In this document: positions 1 through 9,414 of the stretch, in pieces | Layout: every line of letters begins with the position of its first letter | Position numbering within the stretch: the stretch's first letter is position 1 | Source: Tretioscincus oriximinensis | Taxonomy: Eukaryota > Chordata > Lepidosauria > Squamata > Gymnophthalmidae | Direction: 5' to 3' | Assembly (NCBI GenBank): GCA_022410635.1 | Contig: JAJVDF010000210.1 | Location: 1,526,967 to 1,590,966 of the forward strand | DNA: 64,000 bases | Notes under the pieces: model-generated | Seen by the model: the letters and a program-made list of their open reading frames with translations, nothing else | Databases searched by the model: none | Told to the model about the DNA's origin: nothing | Program-made: the position numbers and the translations under genes

Positions 1-597
1 AGGTGGGAGGAGTGGTTTTCCAAATCTCATATATATAAGGATATAAGAATTAGGGAGACCGAACTTAAGATTTTTACGAAATGGTACAGAACTCCATGCC
101 AACTAGCCCACATTGTGGGATTGTCACCAACATGTTGGCATGGATGTCAGGAAAGAGGCACGTATATCCATATGTGGGTTACATGCCCGGTAATAAAACA
201 ATTTCGTCAAATGATTGCCACACAGGTTGAAAATATCATTCATAGACAATTTATTGACACAGATCTTTGGTGGATGTTTGGCACACATCTTTTGTTCAGA
301 CCTCTGGCAGAAGAAGAAACGATCATCCAGTATGCTATGCGAGCTGGCCACTTAGTGATAGCCAGAGGCTGGAAGGAGCGGCAGAAATGGACTATAGACT
401 TATGGTGGAATTACATCACAGAATTCCTTTTATTCGATGTTATGAGAGAAAAGAGACTATTAACCATTGGAATTCGACCTAATCCACAATGGGTTATAAA
501 ATGGCAGAAGCTCATCGCCTTTACGNGNACTATNNACTNGCACGCTTTATTAAATGAAACAATACNTTTGATCCTGGAATTAAGACTNATATCTTGA
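1..597 (+). CDS. L1 ORF2 protein, C-terminal 198 codons (partial)
   Basis: ORF2 is the endonuclease/reverse transcriptase that copies L1 RNA into nicked chromosomal DNA. Only the end of the protein is here. Counting from base 1, a cysteine/histidine cluster C45, C49, H57, C62 lies in the context CWHGC...GTYIHMW...TCP, the C-terminal zinc-knuckle-like motif of vertebrate L1 ORF2. Conserved aromatic residues follow (KWTIDLWW). The frame has no stop before codon 199, so this copy may be fairly young, but undetermined bases prevent a firm statement. Endonuclease and RT domains would lie to the left. The frame is already open at base 1, so no start codon is assigned. Confidence 0.8.
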   Translation, partial: RWEEWFSKSHIYKDIRIRETELKIFTKWYRTPCQLAHIVGLSPTCWHGCQERGTYIHMWVTCPVIKQFRQMIATQVENIIHRQFIDTDLWWMFGTHLLFRPLAEEETIIQYAMRAGHLVIARGWKERQKWTIDLWWNYITEFLLFDVMREKRLLTIGIRPNPQWVIKWQKLIAFTXTXXXHALLNETIXLILELRXIS

Positions 598-715
598 GTA
601 CATTGTATGTTTCGGAGGAGGGAGGTGGGAGGGAATGTTGGGCTATAATGCTTTGTTTATGTATGATTTTGTTGTATTTAAAACCAAATAAATAATAATA
701 ATAATAATAAAAAAT
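1..715 (+). mobile_element. L1 LINE, 3' end (continues left of window)
   Basis: The reading frame is open from the first base to a TGA at 595-597 and encodes the C-terminal part of an L1-type ORF2. It is followed by about 115 bp of 3' UTR and an (AAT)n/poly-A tail at about 687-715, the usual end of a retrotransposed L1. The element enters from the left, so its 5' extent is unknown. Several N bases near 526-588 lie in the coding part. A second L1 3' end at 56.8 kb encodes a related C-terminus. Confidence 0.85.
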
Positions 716-1164
716 ACTTGACTGCTAGGTCAATGTTGCTATTGCCATTATTGTTATCATCACTGATTTGATGACCTTGCAATGTCCTGATGACTTCATA
801 AGTTCATTCCAAGATGGTGGATCATGTAAGCAAGGATCCAGACAAGGAGAATGCTCAGAGTTGATTTCCTCACAATAACATCATTGTTGCACATCAAAGC
901 AATATCCTAGGTCCATATTGGGTTACATGTTTCCAAGGGAGTTTCCATGACATGTGCAACAATTTCAACATAGCTCTGGGCTAATTTTTGGATGAGTTTA
1001 ATGCTGTGATCTTGAGTTTATGAAACATCTAATAGTCCTTAGCAACATGCCATCAGCAAATACATAAAGTAAGAAGGGCAAAGAGCATATCTATATTGAA
1101 AGCTGATAATGATGGCTAAATATGAGAAAGAGACCAACTGTAGTAACATAATAGAGATAAACCA
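716..1164. other. Unannotated stretch
   Basis: No convincing ORF, RNA gene or repeat family recognised. Composition is ordinary AT-rich vertebrate sequence. Confidence 0.5.
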
Positions 1165-1540
1165 GCAGGCACAAATGGCTCAGTGGCTAAGGAAATGATC
1201 TCTCATCTGGGAGATCGGGTTCCAAAGTCCTGTGTCAGACATGGGGAGGGGTGAGCACCTTCCACTAGCCTGTAGCTCTAGCCAACCCAGCTATTCGAAA
1301 GGATGAATTGCAAGAAATTGCAACTGACTGCAAGTAGATACAAGGGAACCATCACAGCCTGGTGGGGAAGATNGAATGTAAGCCTTTGGGCAAAATACCC
1401 TTGTAAGCTACTTTGAGTCCCATTGAAAGGTGAGAAAAGTGGGGTATAGGAACCTAGTTCTTCTTCTTCTTCTTCTTCTTCTTCTTCTACTTCTGCTTCT
1501 GCTTCTTCTTCTCCTCCTCCTCCTTCTCCTCCTCAAGTTT
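1165..1540 (+). mobile_element. tRNA-derived SINE (family B) with TTC/TCC tail
   Basis: The head resembles a tRNA: a box A-like segment (GGCTCAGTGGCTAAGG, about 1177-1192) and a degenerate box B (GGTTCCAAAGTCC, 1218-1230). The body (GAGCACCTTCCACTAGCC, then GCAAGAAATTGCAACTG) and the 3' part (CTTTGAGTCCCATTGAAAGG) recur at 29.8, 33.2 and 58.4 kb. The end resembles Bov-B/Sauria-SINE tails and runs into a pyrimidine microsatellite at about 1457-1535. Family assignment is from memory of squamate SINEs; no database was searched. Confidence 0.8.
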
Positions 1541-1773
1541 TGACCTCAATTTTAGTTGAGGCCCAGGTTTGTATTTTTTCAATGGTTAATTTTTCCCTAA
1601 GGCAGCAGCAGCTGGTGCAGTTTGGGCTGGGAGAGCGCAGGTTCCTCCAGCCTCGGCAAAGTTAGGAACGCAGCTGTGAGGAGGCACATTCAAGCACTTA
1701 ACATTCTTTCTCTCAGTCTGCAAGTTGAATGTCAATAAAAAAAATGGCACCTCTATGGAGATGAGAGAGAGAC
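1541..1773. other. Unannotated stretch
   Basis: Lies between the SINE tail and the candidate LTR. No feature recognised. Confidence 0.4.
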
Positions 1774-2382
1774 TGTAGCCCCTCCTAGGCAGCCCTACCG
1801 CTGCTTCTGGGGTTGGCGACTCCTTTTGTCAATTTAAAAAGCTGCCTGGAGCTTTTTAATTTGTTGGCAGTTCCTCTATGAAAAGAGATTTTATAATTGA
1901 TTTTAATCTTTGATTGTTCGCCGAACCCCATGAACACAGTGGCCAGCGGCCACTGCCCTAAGGGAGTAAGGAGGTAGAGCCCAGGGAGAGGGCATGGCTT
2001 TCCTTCTGTACCTGATGGGAGGGGGAACTGTTGAAGAGTGGCCAATGAGGTCTCAAGGAAGAACTATAAGACAGGCACTGCCTTAAGCCTGAGACCCTTC
2101 TCTTGTGACTGGAGAGCTAGCAGGAAGCTGGTTCAGGGAAGGGACNGTTTCATAGGCTTGCCTGATGTAGGGTGGAGCTGGGAGATGAAACATTGTGGCA
2201 ATTAGAGAAAGTGGCTTCTAATTTGCCAAAGTACAATCCAACTCTGTGTTCCTGATGCTAGGGTTCTGTTTATTTTACTTCATTCATTCCTTTATTTGTG
2301 TTAACAATAAACTTGTTCTTTTTAAAAAAATATATAATTTCTCCTCACGTTTCTTTATTCCTCCAAACCTCAATTTTTAGCA
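1774..2382 (+). mobile_element. Candidate solo LTR
   Basis: This stretch begins TGTAGCCCC and ends TTTAGCA. It carries a TATA-like CTATAAGA at about 2064 and a polyadenylation signal AATAAA at 2306-2311 followed by a T/A-rich run. That order (U3, TATA, R with poly-A signal, short U5) fits an LTR. GAGAC precedes the start directly, and GGGAGAC follows the end, so GAGAC is offset by 2 bp and the target duplication is not clean. No gag or pol lies beside it. An unrelated single-copy sequence would also be possible. Confidence 0.35.
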
Positions 2383-3827
2383 GGGAGACTGTGAGTGAGC
2401 CCTTCCACAAGCAGGAAACTTTGTGGATTGAGGCTTGTGAGCTATAAGTGTTTGTGTGTTCAACCCTTATACTGGGCTAGCCTGGGAGTTTGTAATAGCT
2501 GCCCAGGTAGCTGGAAGATATTCATATATCACTAGTAGACTTTAAAAAATAAAAGATATCCCATCGAGAAACAATATGTTTTCAGTTCTAAATGTATGCC
2601 TCAGAATGTTGTTTTCACAATTGTTTCACTCTAGAGTAACAACTCTTCTGAAGTAAAGTTTGTGTCAAATCACCTATGTTACTATTTCTTCACACATTCT
2701 GATGTAATTACCAAAGTAAATCCTATGTAGATTCTTATTTTATCTCTTCTGAATATGCACAGAAAGAGTATTAAATGCATTCTGCCATTCCAAATGACAT
2801 GCAGTTCATCTGTGCTGACATGGTTTTCCTCAGCACCAAGAAATCATGTTAGGTCACTGACATTTTGATAGCTGCTGGCCAGAAGTGGCATAATCTAAGC
2901 TGATGTCTTATTTTATTTGTTTACAGATGGACTGGTAGGAGCTGGTCTTGTATTATTGCCACTAGCAATCCAAAAGAGGAAAATTAGAAATTCACCCATT
3001 TTTATATTTCCATGTAAGGCCCACCTCAAGAATTTTCAGCCCATCCCCTCAAGTGATGACAGGATCTGTCATTATTAAGCCAATACATAGTTTGTCTCCT
3101 TGCTGGTTGTGTGGGCATGGAAACTTTTATGGGATCTTGACATTGAATGACATTGTATTCTTTTGTAAAAGATGTAGATGAAAACATGCCAGTTGACTTA
3201 CAAATCATTCATCCGGTAGGAAAATAAGTTCTCTAAACCAATGAGATACTTTCTGTAGCAGTGATTGGTAACAGGAGGCCTCAAGCCAAAACCAATCTAC
3301 AGAGTTATCCTTTTCTACCAGATACCTACAAAAAGGAGGAAAAAAGAAAGATGAGATGTTTGTGACTCTGACTGTAGCATTTGCTGACCTATCATGTGGA
3401 AGAGAATAGATTGCATCTTGTGATCAAAGTGATAAAATCTATTTTAAGCCCAATGTAGCTGGACAGTAATGGGAAAAAGTGTCTTGAATGTAGTCATTCA
3501 GCTGTTGCCACTGAACTCAGGTGATACAAATGGTCCTTGTTGAAAAATCATACTGTGGACTTCAATCCACTTACTCAACTTCAACCTGACTATATCCCAA
3601 CTTTTAGAAACATTCCTGTTGTCCAGTCGCCATTAAAAAGAGCCAGTGAGATGTTCTGGAGATAATGAATTCAAATCCTATCCTTTGTGATCACTATTTA
3701 TGCCAAATGGGGTGGAATTCATCTGCATCTTAAGTACACAGAGATAATTGCCACATAGTGTGAGTTGTACAACATGCAGGGTAGTTTTAGCAATCAGTAG
3801 CACACCCAAAGGGGCATTTAAAAGAAC
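2383..3827. other. Unannotated stretch
   Basis: AT-rich, apparently low-copy sequence. The short open frames are not supported by codon pattern or homology that I can recognise. Confidence 0.5.
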
Positions 3828-3905
3828 TAAAATTGAGCTTTTATACCCCGCTTTTATCAACCAAAAGGACTCAAAGTGACTTACAAGGCTATTTTTCACT
3901 CAAAG
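3828..3905 (-). mobile_element. SINE/LINE 3' tail fragment
   Basis: On the minus strand it reads GTAAGTCACTTTGAGTCC followed by AAAAGCGGGGTATAAAAG. That matches the tail of the family B SINEs elsewhere in the window. The tRNA-like head is missing. Confidence 0.6.
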
Positions 3906-4385
3906 CTTACATTCTGTATTCCCCATAACATTGGGATAGTATCTATTTGCAATTGCTTGCTTTCAAATAATTGCCTGCTTTTGATGGCAAGGGGATTTTC
4001 CTAGCACCCTAAAGAAAAACAAGAAAAAATAGGCAGTATGAGCTTTCATAGATAACGTCACTTATTCAGATGCCCATATTTGGGAAAGAGTCATAGTTGA
4101 TGGATTTCCACACCATTTAGCTAATTTTGTCACTCTCCATAGTGATGGTCATTATTAGAACTCTCTCAGCTTTGCCAACTGAAGTATCAAAAGCTGTGTG
4201 AGCGCACCTACAAGAGTGCCCTAAATTCCTCTGCAGTCTAGTGATCTCCAACAGCAGAATTTCTTTATGAATTATCTTATTTATTGGTTATATAACAGCA
4301 GGACTAGTTGCCCCTATTTAACTGCCTGCTTACTCCTTTTTTCTGGATAGAAAAAAATTCTGGAGCTAAAACATTAGAAATGGCA
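3906..4385. other. Unannotated stretch
   Basis: No gene or repeat recognised. Confidence 0.45.
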
Positions 4386-4490
4386 TGTCCAGCAAAGGAG
4401 CTAGCAGCACTTTGAGACTAACTTGAGAAAAGTGGTTGGCATAAGCTTTTGTAGACAGGTCGACTTCTTCAGATGCTGAGGGACTAATGT
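4386..4490 (-). repeat. Family P palindromic repeat, partial copy
   Basis: It begins with the shared segment TCCAGCAAAGGAGCTAGCAG and contains the 38-nt hammerhead-like block on the minus strand at 4439-4476. Here the block is damaged: one stem mismatch, and GAAA has become AAAA. The same block recurs in about ten other places in the window. Confidence 0.75.
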
Positions 4491-4565
4491 CAGGGTCAGG
4501 TATTTATAGGGAAATGTGTATGGGAGAAGACAAAGCATATGCAACTGTAGGGAGGTGTTGAATTG

Positions 4566-4622
4566 CAGGTAAATAGCAGGAACTAATCTCCTTAAAAAAC
4601 AGGTAAATAGCAGGAACTAATC
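4566..4622. repeat. 23-bp direct repeat, 34-bp period
   Basis: The segment beginning CAGGTAAATAGCAGGAACT occurs at 4566-4588 and again at 4600-4622, separated by 11 bp. It is a small local duplication downstream of the P fragment. Confidence 0.8.
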
Positions 4623-4719
4623 CTCTTATGTAAAAACATGCCTGGGGCAACAAGGTGCAATGTCTGGTAGAGAATCGATCAAGTACTTAACAGGTGTCAT
4701 AAAAATGTATAGTTGGCCA

Positions 4720-4764
4720 GGGAGTTTCCAAATACATGGCATGATCATGTATTTGGAAACTCCC
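4720..4764. repeat. 19-bp perfect inverted repeat (hairpin)
   Basis: The left arm GGGAGTTTCCAAATACATG (4720-4738) is exactly complementary to the right arm 4746-4764, with a 7-nt loop. It may be the core of a decayed palindromic transposon. No coding frame overlaps it. Confidence 0.85.
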
Positions 4765-4770
4765 ATCATT

Positions 4771-6311
4771 GCAGAAGTAGATTCACATCATGGCACAAAA
4801 TCATACATCATACCTTGAGGAAATTATCTATGGTAAAGTGACACATACACTGCACTATGCATCTATCCCATTCGTCTTTGACCTGGAAGAACATAATCTA
4901 AAGCAATCCCAGACTCCATAAATATACCAGCTGATAGTGGGGGTGAAGTCACTGAAAAGCGTAAGAGGAGGTTTAATAATTTACCCCAGCTCCATCATCT
5001 ACTTCAATCTTATGCTTTTACTATTTGCCACCTCTGCTGTTTCAGAGGATTATATGTATGGAACAGAAAAACACAATTTTTATAAAATAAAATACTTCTT
5101 GGTCTCAGGCAACTGCTGAAGCGTCAGATTAAAAACACATCATCTAAGAGTGCTCATAAATTTGCCCAACTGCATTTGAAAACTAATCATGTCCTTTGCC
5201 CTACATTGACTGTTCTTGGGAGACTACAGCACAATTTCACTTCTGTGATGGATAATATCCTTCATTAAATTCCATCCCAAAGCTCAAATAAGAACCACCA
5301 GAGAATGGAGCTTTCACCCTTCTTTTTTATGTTCTGCATGAACCAGATTCCTGTCTTGAATGCCAGGATGTTTTTGTAGAAAAAGGGTTTATTGAGATTT
5401 CGATATAAGCGAAAATAGAGCACTCTTCAAACACTGCACTTTCCAGTCTATTGGTTACCAACAGCAGTCTAGTGAATATTTCTTAGTTCAGGAATGCATA
5501 AAGGGCACATTATGGGCTCATTGGAAATATCCAAGGAGAATGGGAATCATCCGACCATAGTGAAGAATAAAAGCTAAAAACAACTCTGATGATATTACCA
5601 CCGTTTTCTTTCCCTGCTGGCATTGTGTGGTCCTCTCTGTTGAACTTTCTTCCTGGTCCTATGTTTAAGGCCACACAATAACACCAACTTCCTGACTGAC
5701 TTTCTGCTAGGCAAAAACATCCAAGATGAGGAACTTTCATCCTCCTCCAATGCAAGCACAAGCAGACGGGCAGACTAGGAGCCAAAGATCAGTTTCCAAA
5801 GCCCTAGTGATTTACTGCAGTTACAATGGCTTCAAACTCAAATTACAATGTTGCTACCACAAGATAGCTCAGCTTCTCTTCTTTCTATATAGTAAATCTC
5901 CATCTACCATGCAATCATCCTTTGCTGCTGTGAAACCTCAGTCCTGCAAGGATTCACCCTCCGATTCAATTCATCCCGTAGCAGTCAGTCTAAGGCTCCA
6001 TCTGCTGCAGACTGGTCCACAGCCTACTTCTTCATTTTTTCCTGGGGTTCTGGGGATGAAGGTGCCACGACCTCCCCTGACCCACTACCAGAAGATTGGG
6101 AAGCCATACATTTGGGATCTGGCTAGAGAATCACTGAACTGAGGCCTGGCTGTGAATCCCCAGCCATTCTAACCCTCAGTTCCCTGGGCTCTGATCCTGC
6201 CCTGAATACAGGCACTATCTCCACAGCTCTTTAGGCCCCAGAATGCATTGCTGAATCAGCACAAACAAGGCATAAGACAGATCAAATTAATTCACTTCTA
6301 CCAAAGTGGAC
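4771..6311. other. Unannotated stretch
   Basis: No supported gene. A 138-codon open frame at 5726-6142 (+) has no recognisable domain. A second frame around 6050-6120 reads an acidic, proline-containing stretch (GDEGATTSPDPLPEDWE) and could be a scrap of an old coding element, but this is weak. Confidence 0.45.
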
Positions 6312-6375
6312 TAAATCAGATAAGTCCAGCAAAGGGGCTAGTAGCCCTTGGAGATTAACAGGAGGAAAGTGGGTG

Positions 6376-6413
6376 GCATAAGCTTTNGTAGACATGTCTA
6401 CTTCTTCAGATGC
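6376..6413 (-). ncRNA. Hammerhead-ribozyme-like motif, opposite arm
   Basis: This is the same 38-nt block on the minus strand within the left arm of the palindrome. It differs only by an N at the G of GAAA. Together with 6423-6460 it places two copies head to head. Confidence 0.4.
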
Positions 6414-6422
6414 TGTCCCTCT

Positions 6423-6460
6423 GCATCTGAAGAAGTAGACATGTCTACGAAAGCTTATGC
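6423..6460 (+). ncRNA. Hammerhead-ribozyme-like motif in P element
   Basis: In order: GCAT (stem I strand), CTGAAGA (matches core CUGANGA), one extra A, GTAGAC-AT-GTCTAC (6-bp stem II), GAAA, GCTT (minimal stem III plus the cleavage nucleotide), ATGC (stem I partner). This is the layout of a type I hammerhead with a very short stem III, which in known cases works as a dimer; AGCU is self-complementary and would allow that. The extra A between core and stem II is a departure from the consensus. Activity is not shown. Confidence 0.45.
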
Positions 6461-6599
6461 CACCCATTTTTCTCCTGTTAGTCTCCTAGGGCTACTAGCC
6501 CCTTTGCTGGACTTTCTACTAAACTAATACGGCTATTTCTCTGAAATTAAATCAGATAAATAATTTGGGCCCCAAATATCTCTAAAATAATACCTTCTC

Positions 6600-6900
6600 C
6601 AATATCATTCTTCCCGTGCCTGAAAATCTGCTTCATTACTGTACCACCTCTCTCAGTGGCAAACAGGGTGGGAACCTGGGATAGGTCCTTCTTTGTGGCA
6701 GCCCCCAGACTATGAACAGGCTACCCTGGAGGTGCAGCAACTACCATCTCCATGCATTCAAAACACACTTGAAGACACACCTTTGCTTTCCTTTCCCTAC
6801 TTTCAGACACTGCTGTTTTAATATGTTAATCTCCTTTTTATTGTTAACCACCCTGAAACCTTTGGCTATAGGGTGGTATAGTAATGTTAAATAAATAAAC
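6600..6900 (+). mobile_element. L2-like LINE, 3' end
   Basis: Conceptual translation with frame changes shows a decayed motif of the type APRLW...LPWRC...FKTHLKTHL, as found at the C-terminus of L2/CR1-group ORF2. It ends with AACCACCCTGAAACC and a GGGTGGTATA...AATAAATAAA tail. The region at 16.2-16.6 kb is the same sequence in reverse. The copy is heavily mutated. Confidence 0.65.
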
Positions 6901-6980
6901 GCAAACCAGGCTTTAAATACTAGTTTTCACTCTCTCTTCTTCATTCAACACACAAACCAGAAGTCCGGTAATTTTTTTTT

Positions 6981-7117
6981 CTTTTAAAACTTTTTCAGTC
7001 CTGAAAAATAAACTTAAACCATCCCCCCCANCCTCCACCCTAGGGCTAAAATAGGAAAAATAAAAAAAAATGAACTCAATTGAACTCATTCTTCAGGACT
7101 GAAAAAAAGTTTAAAAG
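6981..7117. repeat. Imperfect inverted repeat with about 80-bp loop
   Basis: TTTTAAAACTTTTTCAGTCC near 6985 is complementary, with few mismatches, to GGACTGAAAAAAAGTTTAAA near 7097. It could be the ends of a small MITE. The loop holds a C-run with one N. Confidence 0.55.
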
Positions 7118-7130
7118 TAAACCCGCAAAT

Positions 7131-7919
7131 GCAAAACATCACAGGAAAGTCATCTTTTGGCTTGAATATAAATCACAGTCTGCAACAGAAAAAGCCTGTC
7201 ACAAACTGAGGCTCTGGGCGGCTGGTTAACTGTGAAGCATCGTGTCTCTACCCTCTTTCCTGACCTCTGATCTTGTCCTCCACCAGCTTCACGATTCAAA
7301 CTTTCAGTTNCTATCAATGTAACTGATCCTATTAGTACAGGGAAAGGACCAAAGGGCAGCCTGCAGGCCTCCTGGAAGGAAACTTCTTGTTTGCAAAGCA
7401 TTGTGCATTGCTCGTTTGATTTACAAGTATTGATGAAATCGTGCTACGCTTGCCTGCCCTGCAGTTACTCCAGTCGCTGTCTCCTGCCAGTTCTCCTGGA
7501 GGGAGTGTGTGCCAGATCGTTGGCAACAGCAAGCTTTCCCATTAGCAGGGTGCCAGGAGAAAGAGAGGCCTTTAAGGAGACACGAGCAAACTGCTCAGGT
7601 CTTTAAAAGTAAGTTAAATAAAAGTGTGATCTTCTCTCCACTTAAAAAAAGGAATCTGGCATGTTATGCAGTATTTGATGTGGAAAATATAGTGGCTTCT
7701 GCTGACACTTCCNTGGAAAAGTTGGGCCTCTGATGTGTGTTTTTTTTCCATTGAGTGAGAAATCTGAAATTGAGCATGGCTTCCATTTCATAATGGTGTA
7801 AAAGGAAGGGAATAATATACAAAAGTGTTGGTAAGAAATGGGAAAGAGTAGATACATAAGCCCTCCCCTAAGAAGGACCTGTTTCCCCTTTGACTAGGGA
7901 ATAGTCCTAACATGCCATA
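7131..7919. other. Unannotated stretch
   Basis: Moderately GC-rich, high-complexity sequence at 7190-7610. Several short frames overlap on both strands, none recognised. The rest is AT-rich. Confidence 0.45.
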
Positions 7920-8395
7920 AGAGAAGGTAGGAGGAGCCCTGCTGCATAGGGCCACAGGGCATCTAGTCCAGCATTCTGTCTCTCACAGTGACCCACTGAT
8001 TGCATTAGGACAGCCTAAAACAGAAGAAGGCAAAACCCTCAGTATTCCAGGAATATTGCTTGTTTTTGCATCCTAATACACCTGTCTTCCATGAATTTAT
8101 CTAATCCTTGGAGCTGACCAAACTGCTGGCTACCACCAACTCTTCTGGAGGTGAATTCTGTAGACCAATGATCTTCTGAACGAAAAAATACTTTCCCTTG
8201 CCTCTTGTCCTAGTGTTGCGTGACAGAGAAAATATTTTTTCTCTCGTAACTTTATCCATTTCATGCATGATTTTAAATACTCCAGTTAGATCGCCTCTTA
8301 ACCACAGTTTTTCATGTCTGAAGAGACATAAACATTGCAGCCTGATTTATTAAAGGAAATGTTTCAGTCCCTTGATCATTCTTGGGGGGCTTTTT
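7920..8395 (-). mobile_element. CR1 LINE, 3' fragment
   Basis: The reverse complement carries the CR1 3' consensus seen repeatedly here: a CCAGCATTCTG/TCTAGTCC segment near 7970, and the segment encoding the ORF2 C-terminus (decayed counterpart of RGDLIEVYKIMHG...NREK) at about 8220-8300. Frames are broken. It is 5'-truncated near 8395. Confidence 0.85.
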
Positions 8396-8741
8396 TGCAC
8401 CTAAAAGCATTCTAAAAGTTACCTTGCATGGATGACGTTTAGGCTCAGTTTACACGAGTTCAATAATGTGTTTCGGGGANCTGGTACAACATACTGTACT
8501 TTAGTAGAAGGAAGTCCAACCATTCTCCATTCCTCACAGGTACTGGCTGGGCAAAGGGAAAAGATACTTTAGTTTTGGTCTTCGAACAACATGTTGACAT
8601 AAAGAGAAATAAGTAGAAGACAATGGATTTTGTTTGTGGGCCAAAAATAGAAGTATCCTTAGAAACACAGAGTTCTTTACAGTTTGTGATTCACTTTTCT
8701 AGTCAAATACAAAATAAAAACAAGACTCTGGATATATTTAG
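8396..8741. other. Unannotated stretch
   Basis: No feature recognised between two CR1 fragments of opposite orientation. Confidence 0.45.
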
Positions 8742-8966
8742 GTACTAGAGTACTAGGATGGATGTCTGGATGTTGCCTCCNGGATGGAGCAACTGGCAGG
8801 ACTCCTGAGGTACCATTTGCATGGAGTCATGAACAGGAGCATATTTTGCTTTCCTCTGTTCGGACTGCCCAGGTTCATCTGGTGGGCCTCTGTGTGTGAT
8901 AGAATGCTGGACTAGATGGGCTGTGGCCTGATCAAGTATGGCTCTTCTTATGTTCTTATTTTCTAA
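8742..8966 (+). mobile_element. CR1 LINE, 3' UTR fragment
   Basis: It contains GGATGGAGCAACTGGCAGGA, GGGCCTCTGTGTGTGATAG and TGCTGGACTAGATGGGCTG, ending in TCTTCTTATGTTCTTATTTT. The TTCTTATG repeats are the CR1 3' terminal repeats of this subfamily. Only the untranslated end was copied. Confidence 0.85.
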
Positions 8967-8976
8967 TGTACTCTGA

Positions 8977-9414
8977 AGCTACATCCACACATCAGTTATT
9001 TATTCTACTGTAGTTGGATATTCCACAATAAAGAAGAAGTAGAAAGATGAGAAGGAGTTTAAGGATAAGAATGAGAAGGATGAGAAAGAGAAGGATAAAA
9101 AGAAGGAGGAGGAAGAAAAAAATATGGTCTTAATACCCTGCCCTTCTCACCTGAAGGGACAAGGTTAATTTTAACCCAAAGACTGTTCTATCTTTCCCAC
9201 CAGATTAGTGATTGTACCCATGGATCTACTCACAAATTTATTTGCTTTTAAATATCTAAGTTGGCTAAGCTTGGATCAGTAGAGGGCACTTACCCCTCTC
9301 CATGGCTGACACAGGGCTTCAAGAACAGATAAAGCATTGTGTGGACTGAATATCCATGCTTTGTTGTGGGATATCCAATTAAAGTGGAATAAATAAGTGA
9401 TGTGTAGATGCAGC
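8977..9414. mobile_element. TIR element (family T) with a nested SINE
   Basis: The left end AAGCTACATCCACACATCAG is complementary to the right end near 9395-9413 (GTGTAGATGCAGCCTGA in plus orientation). The homology extends inwards about 60 bp, through TTGGATATTCCACAA and its counterpart TTGTGGGATATCCAA. No transposase remains. The target duplication is unclear. Related ends are found at 39.5 kb and 62.4 kb. Confidence 0.7.
9031..9330 (-). mobile_element. tRNA-derived SINE (family B), inside family T element
   Basis: A purine-rich tail (9031-9119) precedes a reversed family B body: CCCTTCTCACCTGAAGGGAC is the tail region, then GTTGGCTAAGCTTGGATCAG and GGGCACTTACCCCTCTCC further on. Heavily mutated; the tRNA boxes are lost or unrecognisable. 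Confidence 0.6.

Larger units (their letters stand above)
6324..6547 (+). mobile_element. Family P palindromic repeat, best copy
   Basis: This 224-bp element is a near-perfect inverted repeat centred near 6418. Each arm carries the block GCAT-CTGAAGA...GAAAGCTT-ATGC, at 6423-6460 (+) and 6376-6413 (-). The right arm extends further, to an end complementary to CAGAGAAATAGCCG, whereas the left arm stops at GTCCAGC, so one end is truncated. P-like sequences are, from memory, common in turtles and other reptiles. I cannot place the family with certainty; the retroposon-like target duplication and ribozyme-like block suggest an RNA-mediated element. Confidence 0.8.
6312..6559. repeat. 12-bp target-site duplication around P element
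   Basis: TAAATCAGATAA occurs at 6312-6323 and again at 6548-6559, immediately flanking the P copy. A 12-bp duplication is typical of LINE- or Penelope-type retroposition and unlike the fixed 8 bp of hAT elements. Confidence 0.75.

Noticed and set aside
5726..6142. 138-codon open frame on the plus strand
   Set aside because: No recognisable domain, no splice or promoter context, and low-complexity composition; left as unannotated.
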